A stretch of 5,021 nucleotides of DNA from Bacteriovoracaceae bacterium (GTDB taxonomy: Bacteria > Bdellovibrionota > Bacteriovoracia > Bacteriovoracales > Bacteriovoracaceae), in the NCBI GenBank assembly GCA_947440875.1, contig CANETG010000217.1, positions 1 through 5,021 on the forward strand. Direction: 5' to 3'. Shown here piece by piece: positions 1 through 5,021 of the stretch. The notes beneath the pieces are model-generated. The model searched no databases and had not been told where the DNA came from. It saw only the letters and a list, made by a program, of their open reading frames with translations. Each line of letters starts with the position of its first letter. The stretch's first letter is position 1. Both the position numbers and the translations under genes were made by a program.

Positions 1-96
1 AACGGCAACAGCGTGACCCCAGACAAACCGAAAAGACTTCCGCATCATGAGCCGGGGGCCGCGACCGCTCACATGTTTTCGTTTCTCAAGACTCAT
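1..96 (-). CDS. Possible partial ORF downstream of queG (N-terminal 32 codons), function unknown
   Basis: An ATG at 96-94 opens a frame that stays open to the left edge of the window. It would overlap the last 11 bases of queG, which is common inside a tightly packed operon on this strand. The visible peptide starts MSLEKRKHVSGRGPRLMMRK and continues with a more hydrophobic stretch (FRFVWGHAVAV), so it is basic at first and then becomes apolar. Alternative starts in the same frame are a GTG at 72 and tandem ATGs at 48 and 45. No convincing Shine-Dalgarno sequence precedes any of them. I do not recognise a family. The plus strand is also open here, to a TAA at 109-111, so a convergent gene ending inside queG cannot be excluded. 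The call rests only on openness, direction and position. Confidence 0.35.
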   Translation of the reverse strand, partial: MSLEKRKHVSGRGPRLMMRKSFRFVWGHAVAV

Positions 97-1054
97 TTTG
101 GTTGGAAATAATAAATTTTAAATTCTTGAGCCAGCCCTTTTTCCCCGGGCGAGAAAGTGCAGTCCCCAGAAGTTCTTTCTGAACTCCCCGGCCTGACTCA
201 GTCTCAAAAAATTGCATGAGCTCAGTTGGAGATTTCTTAAAAAAGGTTCCGACAGAAGGAAATTTCTCGAAAGATAGGGACGCAACAGTCCTCACCAAAG
301 GCTTCGTGTTCCATGGACACACATCCTGACAGATATCACAGCCAAAGAATTCTCCCCGAGAATTCTCCATTCCTTTGGGAGCAGGAACTTCTTTCATCAT
401 CTCGATGGTGAATGTGGAGATGCACTGATCGGCCTTGAGGGTTCTCGTTTCTTCATCAATAGCAAGAGTTGGACAGGCATCAACACACGCTCGGCACTGG
501 CCACAATGATCAGTCTCGAGCTCTCTTTTTTCTACGATCAGTTTTTGATTCAGAAGAATGCTTCCGATGATGAAGTAACTTCCTTCAGCACGGTGAATGA
601 GCATGGAATTCTTTCCGAACCAACCAAGGCCAGCTCGGAACGCGAGGTCTCTTTCGAGAACCGGCTGCGCATCGAGAGTAAAAAAACCTTCTAGCCCCGG
701 GTGAGGCTTCTTAATTTCCGACAGAATTTTTTCAAGCGAGCGTTTCAGAGAATAATGATAGTCCTCACCACCAAACCCTAAGGCATAAGAGGCAATTTCA
801 TGGCGATTGTTATCGATGAGCCATTTTTTGGCAGGACGATAGCTGAATAAAAAAACGAGAGCAGACTGGAATGGTGGGTAGAGATTTTTCAGATCACCCC
901 GAAGCTCTTTTCGGTGATCAGAAAGATACGAAAGGGCACCTTCATTTCCACCCTCTACCCAGCGAGAAAATCGATCAAAGCTTAGAGGCTTACTCTCTTC
1001 AGTGTAGCCCCAATCTAAAACCTGAAGTTCCTTCTGGAGCTCACGGGATATCAT
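86..1054 (-). CDS. queG: Epoxyqueuosine reductase QueG
   Basis: Catalyses the last step of queuosine synthesis in the cytoplasm: cobalamin-dependent reduction of epoxyqueuosine to queuosine at the wobble base of tRNAs for Asp, Asn, His and Tyr. From the ATG at 1054 it is 322 residues. The family regions appear in order: a YALG...DYHYSLK segment (about 90-103), then LDAQPVLERDLAFRAGLGW (about 127-145) with Asp128 matching the proposed catalytic acid. Next is CGQCRACVDACP (Cys184, 187, 190, 194), then Cys211 in the CISTFTIE segment, and finally CDICQDVCPWN (Cys239, 242, 246). Together these give eight Cys for two 4Fe-4S clusters. The frame extends upstream to an ATG at 1123, but that lies inside pyk and adds 23 atypical residues. 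The 1054 start gives an ATGA overlap with the pyk stop and fits the family N terminus. There is no obvious Shine-Dalgarno sequence, so translation probably depends on coupling. It is somewhat shorter than E. coli QueG (379) because the C-terminal region is reduced. Confidence 0.95.
   Translation of the reverse strand: MISRELQKELQVLDWGYTEESKPLSFDRFSRWVEGGNEGALSYLSDHRKELRGDLKNLYPPFQSALVFLFSYRPAKKWLIDNNRHEIASYALGFGGEDYHYSLKRSLEKILSEIKKPHPGLEGFFTLDAQPVLERDLAFRAGLGWFGKNSMLIHRAEGSYFIIGSILLNQKLIVEKRELETDHCGQCRACVDACPTLAIDEETRTLKADQCISTFTIEMMKEVPAPKGMENSRGEFFGCDICQDVCPWNTKPLVRTVASLSFEKFPSVGTFFKKSPTELMQFFETESGRGVQKELLGTALSRPGKKGWLKNLKFIISNQNES
1051..1054 (-). promoter_or_regulatory. ATGA stop-start overlap coupling pyk to queG
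   Basis: The TGA ending pyk (1053-1051) shares two bases with the ATG of queG (1054-1052). The preceding bases (CCGTCTTTTCC) contain no Shine-Dalgarno motif. Re-initiation by ribosomes finishing pyk is therefore the likeliest way queG is translated. This would tie QueG output to the level of the pyruvate kinase-ferredoxin fusion. The overlap is seen directly; the coupling is inferred. Confidence 0.7.
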
Positions 1055-2751
1055 GGAAAAGACGGAATGATCTCGATAGCACCCGTGGGACAGGATTCTA
1101 CGCAGGCCATGTCGAGAGTGCATTTATGAGCACGTTCTGAGCTGATTCGTGTTTCACGGCTACGAGTTTCAGAAACAACCCAAATATCAAAAGGACAAAC
1201 ATTGATACACGCCTGGCATGAAGCACAGATCGATGTATCAAGGAAGAGCTTTCCCTTGTCGAAAGACACCTCCTGAATCAGGTCCTGGTCAGTGTTCTTA
1301 TTCGCCTTCGGTATATCCTTGATACTCTCTACGCGGATAGAGTTGGTACTTCCCTGCTTGAAGAATTTCCCGTCACCGATGGTGACAACAATCTTATCTC
1401 CGTTGATGAGATGTTTTTCTGCCTTGAGCTTTTCGACCATGAGGGTCTCGAGCTTATGGACATCATCTTCTTCATGGATATTGAAATAGAAAGAAGTGAC
1501 ACCCCAGTAGAGGCTCATCTTGCGGATCACATTCACATTATTTGTCACACCAAGGACAGGAGTTTTCGGACGAAAGCGAGTCATGCGCAGACAGGAGTTA
1601 CCACCCTCCGTTATGGAAATGATCCATTTTGCGTTAGTTTTTTCTGCGACGATTGAGGCCGCCACCTGCACGGAAGCCGTGACACTGGAAATTTCCATGT
1701 GCCGGAGCATCGGGCGTTCGGCCGGGGCTTTTTCTGCTTCTTCAACGATCTTTCCCATCATGGTAATCGCTTCAAGAGGATATTTCCCTGAAGCTGTTTC
1801 TCCGGAGAGCATGACGATGTCTGTTCCATCCCAAACGGCGTTCGCGACGTCTGAGGCTTCTGCCCGCGTAGGTGAAGAATTCGTGATCATGCTTTCTAGC
1901 ATCTGGGTCGCTGTAATCACCGGTTTTCCGATCGAGTTACAAGCTTTGATAATTTTTTTCTGAATCGCAGGAACGAGTTCGTTACCCACCTCCACACCCA
2001 TGTCACCGCGAGCAATCATGATGCAGTCGGAGGCCTGGATGATTGCTTCGATATTGTCCAGACCGGTCGGAGTTTCGATTTTAGAGACCACAGGAATCTG
2101 GATCTTCATCCTGTGAAGGATGGCCTTGACTTCATTCACATCATCGGCAGTTCTCACAAATGAGAGGGCCAGATAGTCAATCCCCTGCTTCAAACCGAAG
2201 ATAAGATCTTCGCGATCTTTGTCCGTTAAACTCGGTGCTGAGACATTCACGTACGGAAGGTTAATCCCTTTATTCGACTTAAGGATTCCGCCGACCTTCA
2301 CTTTGATTTTAAGAATGTCGTTTCCTTCTTTCTCGATCGCTTCAGCAACGATCAAACCATCATCGAATAGAATCCGCGCGCCCACATGGGCATCTTTGAC
2401 GAGATCTTTGTAAATCGTCGGGATGAAATTTTTTGCGTATTGGGGATACTGCGCTTTCACGTGGGAAGGGCCAATGACCCACACATCACCGTCACTCAGT
2501 TCAAGAGGTTCAGGTAACTTATCGACTCGAATTTTTGGCCCTTGAAGATCAAGAAGGATGGCAATTTCTCTTCCGGTATTCCTGGACGCCTGTCGGATGT
2601 TTTTAATGGATTGTTCGTGGGCCTCGTAAGTACCATGGGACATGTTGACTCTGGCGGCGTTCATTCCGGCCAGAATCATCTTCTCAAGCATCTCGACGGT
2701 GTTTGAGCTAGGTCCGATGGTCGCAATAATCTTCGCGCGACGGATAGACAT
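1051..2751 (-). CDS. pyk: Pyruvate kinase fused to a C-terminal ferredoxin-like 4Fe-4S domain
   Basis: A 566-residue cytoplasmic glycolytic enzyme (PEP + ADP to pyruvate + ATP) with an extra domain. Residues 1-478 are a complete pyruvate kinase. They include KIIATIGPSS at the N terminus, LDLQGPKIRV (67-76), catalytic Lys224 and metal ligand Glu226 in SKIETPTG, ARGDMGVE (247-254, Asp250), ITATQMLESM (279-288), PTRAEASDVANA and LSGETASGKYP. The C-domain ends at the GSTN segment (467-470). Leu69/Gln70/Lys73/Val76 match the signature of K+-independent enzymes such as E. coli PykA. After a polar linker (about 479-500), residues 501-566 form a ferredoxin-like module. It has CASCQACINVCP (Cys509, 512, 515, 519) and CTLDMACVESCP (Cys544, Asp547, Cys550, Cys554), ending PTGAIEIIP. 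Usual bacterial enzymes are about 470-480 residues, or about 585 with a PEP-utiliser-type tail; this tail is different. The start at 2751 fits the family N terminus, although the Shine-Dalgarno sequence is weak. The gene follows the coiled-coil gene by 30 bases and overlaps queG. Confidence 0.97.
   Translation of the reverse strand: MSIRRAKIIATIGPSSNTVEMLEKMILAGMNAARVNMSHGTYEAHEQSIKNIRQASRNTGREIAILLDLQGPKIRVDKLPEPLELSDGDVWVIGPSHVKAQYPQYAKNFIPTIYKDLVKDAHVGARILFDDGLIVAEAIEKEGNDILKIKVKVGGILKSNKGINLPYVNVSAPSLTDKDREDLIFGLKQGIDYLALSFVRTADDVNEVKAILHRMKIQIPVVSKIETPTGLDNIEAIIQASDCIMIARGDMGVEVGNELVPAIQKKIIKACNSIGKPVITATQMLESMITNSSPTRAEASDVANAVWDGTDIVMLSGETASGKYPLEAITMMGKIVEEAEKAPAERPMLRHMEISSVTASVQVAASIVAEKTNAKWIISITEGGNSCLRMTRFRPKTPVLGVTNNVNVIRKMSLYWGVTSFYFNIHEEDDVHKLETLMVEKLKAEKHLINGDKIVVTIGDGKFFKQGSTNSIRVESIKDIPKANKNTDQDLIQEVSFDKGKLFLDTSICASCQACINVCPFDIWVVSETRSRETRISSERAHKCTLDMACVESCPTGAIEIIPSFP
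1066..1251 (-). other. Ferredoxin-like two-cluster domain inside pyk
   Basis: This stretch encodes residues 501-562 of the pyruvate kinase fusion. It has the two-motif layout of bacterial 2[4Fe-4S] ferredoxins: C-x2-C-x2-C-x3-C-P, a 24-residue spacer, then C-x2-D-x2-C-x3-C-P and TGAIEI. The second Cys of motif two is Asp547. In characterised ferredoxins a CxxDxxC motif can bind a 4Fe-4S cluster through Asp or hold an interconvertible 3Fe-4S cluster. No start codon lies in the linker, and the frame is continuous with the kinase, so this is a domain and not a separate ferredoxin gene. Its role (electron transfer, redox sensing or structure) is unknown. Confidence 0.88.
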
Positions 2752-2770
2752 AGATGATCTTTTGATTATG

Positions 2771-2800
2771 GTTTAACAAAATTAACTTAATTTCTTAAAC
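2771..2800. repeat. AT-rich interrupted palindrome between the coiled-coil gene and pyk
   Basis: The outer arms GTTTAA (2771-2776) and TTAAAC (2795-2800) flank the inner arms AAATTAA (2779-2785) and TTAATTT (2787-2793), centred on 2786. The element covers the TAA stop of the upstream gene and reaches into the 30-base gap before pyk. On the minus strand it is followed directly by CATAAT (2770-2765), which resembles a -10 hexamer, so it would sit over the -35 region of a possible internal pyk promoter. No T-tract follows, so it is not an intrinsic terminator. The symmetry is seen directly; any operator or RNA-hairpin role is inference, and AT-rich DNA makes such symmetry by chance fairly easily. 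Confidence 0.4.
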
Positions 2801-4725
2801 TCATTGAGTTGCTGCATTTGCGTATCATGGTGATCCTGCATCTGCTGCAACTTGGCTTCATAAGCCGCGACTGTTCTTTGTTTATCGTCAGAATAATTGG
2901 TCTTCAAACGTTCAAGTTCAGTGCGATTATAATTTTCTTTCTCCGCTAATTCACGGGACTTAGAGGCCTGAGCTTCTTTTAATTTAGACTCATAATCGTT
3001 GGTGATCAACTTTAATTTCAGATCATTCTGAGAGTGAACTTTATCAAGTTGCTTACTATAGTTGACAATCATGTTGTTTACTTGCATTCGGTGATTATGC
3101 GCTTGCTCGCCCATGGCAGCCTTCAGTCCCCGTACTTCGGCATTACGTCTCTCTGCGCCGGTTGTTTTCTCGTAGCTGAGTTCGGATTCATTCTGATGCT
3201 CAATACTTGCGATTCTTTGCTCAGAATTAGTTTTAAGGTCATCAAAATTCTTCTCCGCAGCAGAAAGACGCAGCTCATATCCAAGAACTGTTTGATCAAG
3301 ATGACGGTTGTATTCTTCTTTCATGTCAGCAAGCTGTTCGATGGTTCGAGCGCTTGTCTTTTTCAAAAAATCTTTCTTATCGGCATTCGCTGTGCGAGTG
3401 ACGTCCTCTATATTCTCGCGAAGCTTACCTTCAATCTGAGTAATTGATTTATGGAAATTTTCTTTCAGGTTTTTCACCCGAGTTTCCCCAAGTTTCTTCT
3501 CTTGGGCGAATTGACGTTCGTAGTCGCGGCTCTTCACTAAACTCTGACGTTCCTGGTGATCAATCCGATTTTGGTTTTCGATTCTGCCTTCTGCGACAGC
3601 GATCATCTTCTCAGCTTTCAACTGATTCGTTTTTTTGTCGATGAGGGATTGAGTCTCAGCGCGCTCTTTACTATCAGCAACCTTGCGGCGCTCGGCATCG
3701 TCGGACAATATCTCTTCGTAGGAGCGCTTGGTATCCTCGAGAGCACCTCTCAGATTATGAAGCTTGTGATCTTTAACACTCTTACCGTTGAACTCACGGT
3801 TCGAACTTAAAGCTTCGTTGAATTCGCTCTCTCCAGTATCGCGCCTCCGAGCGAGGTTATCTGCTTCGCGAAGTTTATTCTGAGTATCACGTTTTACTTT
3901 GGTGATCTGATCTTCGTAAGTTTTGTTGGTCTTCACCGCTTGGAGGTGCGACCTCTCTGCATCTGCGGCGTATCTCTCAGTGTAGTCTGTCGCGAGTTGT
4001 TGACCTCTTCCGGAATGAAACTTTTCCGTTTTAACGATTTTATTTTGAGTGTAATCACGGAGCTGATTGGCCTCATCTTCGTGAGTCTGTTTCACTCTTG
4101 AGAGCTCGGTGGAAAGGCGCTCTTTAATCACTTCTTTGTCGTTGAAGTGGCGACGCTGACTTTTAGCGAGAGTCTCTTCTTGAGTCCGAACGAGCTGCTG
4201 TTTCTCGCGCTTGAAGGCGTCTGTAATATCGGCCCCGGCACCGGACATATCATCTTGATACTTCTCGATCTGCTTTTCTTGTTTTTCAGTGAGATCTTTT
4301 ACGTTCCCTTGATAGCGACGTTTGTCGTTTTCGCGGATCTCTTCGTTATTACCTTTCTCCGAAGTGAAGGCAAGTTTATAGCTGCGTTTGATGTCATTTA
4401 AGCGCTGATCAAAATCTTTACTCTTCGTATTTGCTTCTTTCGCAAAGTTTAATCTCTCTTCCATGGTGCTTTTATTATGCTGGTCACCTTGGAGGTTCAT
4501 AGACTCGCGGTTTTTATCATTTAAATTGTTCAAGTTCTTTTCATAACTCTTCTCCATGTCGTTCTTGTCTCTCAGGAAATTTTGAGATTGATTTTCAACA
4601 ACGTGCTTTGAACGTGTTTCCGTTTCATCGAGACGCTGCTTATGTGCCTCGTTGTTTTTTTTGATCGAGTCTCTGAAGTACTCGCGCTCTTTGGACAAAC
4701 GTCTGTTGTAATCTACGCCGTTCAT
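2782..4725 (-). CDS. Large Pro/Cys/Trp-free hendecad-repeat coiled-coil protein, function unknown
   Basis: A 647-residue, highly charged protein rich in Lys, Arg, Glu, Asp, Asn and Gln, with no Pro, Cys or Trp by my reading. It has no signal peptide or membrane segment, so it is probably cytoplasmic. Residues 6-643 divide into 58 blocks of 11. Block position 1 is often Tyr, Phe or His (for example Y6, F17, H28, F50, Y61, F94, F105, Y116, Y138, Y336, Y402, F424, Y556, Y578, Y611, Y622). Position 5 is usually Leu, Ile, Val or Met, and position 8 is often apolar. This 4-3-4 spacing is that of a hendecad coiled coil. Gly-containing breaks occur near 160-166 and 237-241. The ATG at 4725 has AAGGA six bases upstream. 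It is the first gene after a terminator and lies 30 bases before pyk. I do not recognise a family. A filament or scaffold protein, or an LEA-like 11-mer protein, are possibilities. Expression and length are convincing; the role is open. Confidence 0.93.
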   Translation of the reverse strand: MNGVDYNRRLSKEREYFRDSIKKNNEAHKQRLDETETRSKHVVENQSQNFLRDKNDMEKSYEKNLNNLNDKNRESMNLQGDQHNKSTMEERLNFAKEANTKSKDFDQRLNDIKRSYKLAFTSEKGNNEEIRENDKRRYQGNVKDLTEKQEKQIEKYQDDMSGAGADITDAFKREKQQLVRTQEETLAKSQRRHFNDKEVIKERLSTELSRVKQTHEDEANQLRDYTQNKIVKTEKFHSGRGQQLATDYTERYAADAERSHLQAVKTNKTYEDQITKVKRDTQNKLREADNLARRRDTGESEFNEALSSNREFNGKSVKDHKLHNLRGALEDTKRSYEEILSDDAERRKVADSKERAETQSLIDKKTNQLKAEKMIAVAEGRIENQNRIDHQERQSLVKSRDYERQFAQEKKLGETRVKNLKENFHKSITQIEGKLRENIEDVTRTANADKKDFLKKTSARTIEQLADMKEEYNRHLDQTVLGYELRLSAAEKNFDDLKTNSEQRIASIEHQNESELSYEKTTGAERRNAEVRGLKAAMGEQAHNHRMQVNNMIVNYSKQLDKVHSQNDLKLKLITNDYESKLKEAQASKSRELAEKENYNRTELERLKTNYSDDKQRTVAAYEAKLQQMQDHHDTQMQQLNEFKKLS

Positions 4726-4731
4726 GGTGCT

Positions 4732-4736
4732 TCCTT
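4732..4736 (-). promoter_or_regulatory. Ribosome binding site of the coiled-coil gene
   Basis: The minus strand reads AAGGAAGCACCATG, placing AAGGA six bases before the ATG at 4725. It is the only clear Shine-Dalgarno sequence in the window and fixes this start codon. Confidence 0.8.
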
Positions 4737-4790
4737 GAGGCCAAACCTATTGACCTTATGATTCAGTTTAGCACTCAGCAGGAAATGAAA
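4737..4790 (-). promoter_or_regulatory. Leader and probable promoter region of the coiled-coil-pyk-queG unit
   Basis: This is the only space between the terminator of the upstream gene and the ribosome binding site, so the promoter of the downstream unit should lie here or overlap the terminator. The best -10-like hexamers on the minus strand are CATAAG (4760-4755) and TAAACT (4770-4765). Neither has a good -35 partner (TTCCTG, 18 bases upstream of CATAAG, is poor). The location is inferred from context, and the exact promoter is not resolved. Confidence 0.4.
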
Positions 4791-4828
4791 AAACCTTGGG
4801 TAAATCTTGCTGATTTTCCCCAAGGTTT
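4785..4828 (-). terminator. Intrinsic terminator of the DsbA-like gene, two-tier hairpin
   Basis: A perfect 10-bp stem pairs 4791-4800 (AAACCTTGGG) with 4819-4828 (CCCAAGGTTT). Inside it a second 5-bp stem pairs AAATC (4802-4806) with GATTT (4812-4816) around a 5-base loop, with a small bulge between. On the minus strand the stem runs into TTTTTTCATTT, the expected U-tract. It begins 23 bases after the stop codon of the DsbA-like gene. The plus-strand side is followed by ATCTTTTT, so it could work in both directions. Confidence 0.88.
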
Positions 4829-4851
4829 ATCTTTTTAAGGCGAATTGTCGG

Positions 4852-5021
4852 TTACTTATTAAGCTCTTCGTCGATGAGCTCGGCAAAAACTTCCATCGGC
4901 TGAGCACCATTGATGAGCTGACCATTCACAAAAAATGTAGGTGTCGACTTCACTTTAATTTTACGGCCCTCTTCCATATCTGCTTTCACGCGGTCAAGGT
5001 GACGATTTTCGGCGAGACATT
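4852..5021 (-). CDS. DsbA-like thiol-disulfide oxidoreductase, C-terminal fragment
   Basis: The last 55 codons of a gene entering from the right edge, ending at TAA (4854-4852). The fragment begins CLAENRHLDRVKADMEEGRK and continues with STPTFFVNGQLINGA and a final helix ending ELIDEELNK. The TPTFFVNG segment is the cis-proline loop of the DsbA/thioredoxin-like family, followed by the usual G-A turn and the C-terminal amphipathic helix (FAELIDEEL). The CxxC active site, and any signal peptide, would lie outside the window. The family usually acts in the periplasm or cell envelope forming or isomerising disulfides; here the location is assumed from the family. A terminator follows 23 bases later, so it belongs to a separate transcription unit from the coiled-coil gene. 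DsbA, DsbC-like or another Thioredoxin_4-type member cannot be distinguished. Confidence 0.87.
   Translation of the reverse strand, partial: CLAENRHLDRVKADMEEGRKIKVKSTPTFFVNGQLINGAQPMEVFAELIDEELNK

Noticed and set aside
506..694. Plus-strand ORF of 62 codons inside queG
   Set aside because: It lies wholly antisense to the conserved cluster-binding and catalytic part of queG and shows no recognisable motif.
871..1140. Plus-strand ORF of 89 codons over the queG/pyk junction
   Set aside because: It is antisense to two well-supported genes and has no family features.
1066..1251. Separate small ferredoxin gene ending at 1051
   Set aside because: There is no start codon in or near the linker (residues about 479-500), and the frame is continuous with the kinase.
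1292..1963. Three overlapping plus-strand ORFs (65, 81 and 147 codons) inside pyk
   Set aside because: They are shadows of pyk codon use; pyk is conserved throughout this stretch, and the three overlap each other in different frames.
2219..2413. Plus-strand ORF of 64 codons inside pyk
   Set aside because: It is antisense to the pyruvate kinase B-domain region and has no motif or ribosome binding site that stands out.
2752..2781. Intrinsic terminator between the coiled-coil gene and pyk
   Set aside because: The nearby palindrome is purely AT-rich and no T-tract follows on the minus strand.
3034..4401. Four plus-strand ORFs (66-137 codons) rich in Leu, Phe and Ser opposite the coiled-coil gene
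   Set aside because: Antisense translation of Lys/Glu/Gln-rich codons gives Phe/Leu/Ser-rich frames that imitate membrane proteins. The minus-strand 11-residue periodicity shows which strand is coding.
2782..4725. Coiled-coil gene as an SMC, kinesin-like or chemoreceptor protein
   Set aside because: There is no Walker A, signature, HAMP or membrane segment, and the period is 11 residues throughout, not mainly 7.
1..5021. CRISPR array, insertion sequence, tRNA or phage-defence locus
   Set aside because: No direct-repeat array, terminal inverted repeats, transposase or nuclease motifs, or tRNA-like folds were seen. The 33-base periodicity at 2782-4725 is protein-level repetition with diverged DNA.

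Overview
The window carries one strongly one-sided block of genes, all read from the minus strand, so the biological order runs from right to left. There is no rRNA, tRNA, mobile element or CRISPR array. The base composition is moderate and even, and the housekeeping genes identify a bacterium, probably Gram-negative. A DsbA-type thiol oxidoreductase, a PykA-like pyruvate kinase and a large charged coiled-coil protein would fit a predatory or free-living member of the Bdellovibrionota/Bacteriovoracales. That placement is a guess from gene style and is not proven by the window.

Layout, right to left. (1) 5019-4852 holds the last 55 codons of a DsbA-like thioredoxin-fold protein, entering from outside the window. 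(2) 4828-4785 is a two-tier hairpin with a T-tract that terminates it. (3) 4790-4726 is the leader of the next transcription unit, ending in a good AAGGA ribosome binding site. (4) 4725-2782 encodes a 647-residue protein with no Pro, Cys or Trp. It reads as about 58 consecutive 11-residue (hendecad) repeats in one unbroken register. (5) After a 30-base gap containing an AT-rich palindrome, 2751-1051 encodes pyruvate kinase of the Lys (K+-independent) type. A ferredoxin-like two-cluster iron-sulfur domain is fused to its C terminus. (6) 1054-86 encodes epoxyqueuosine reductase QueG, whose ATG overlaps the pyruvate kinase stop codon (ATGA). (7) A possible further ORF begins at 96 and runs off the left edge.

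The coiled-coil gene, pyk and queG are close enough to form one operon, and pyk-queG look translationally coupled. The two most unusual items are the pyruvate kinase-ferredoxin fusion, in which one Cys of the second cluster motif is replaced by Asp, and the hendecad-repeat protein. The fusion lies directly upstream of QueG, an enzyme that itself needs low-potential electrons. This suggests, but does not show, a redox link.
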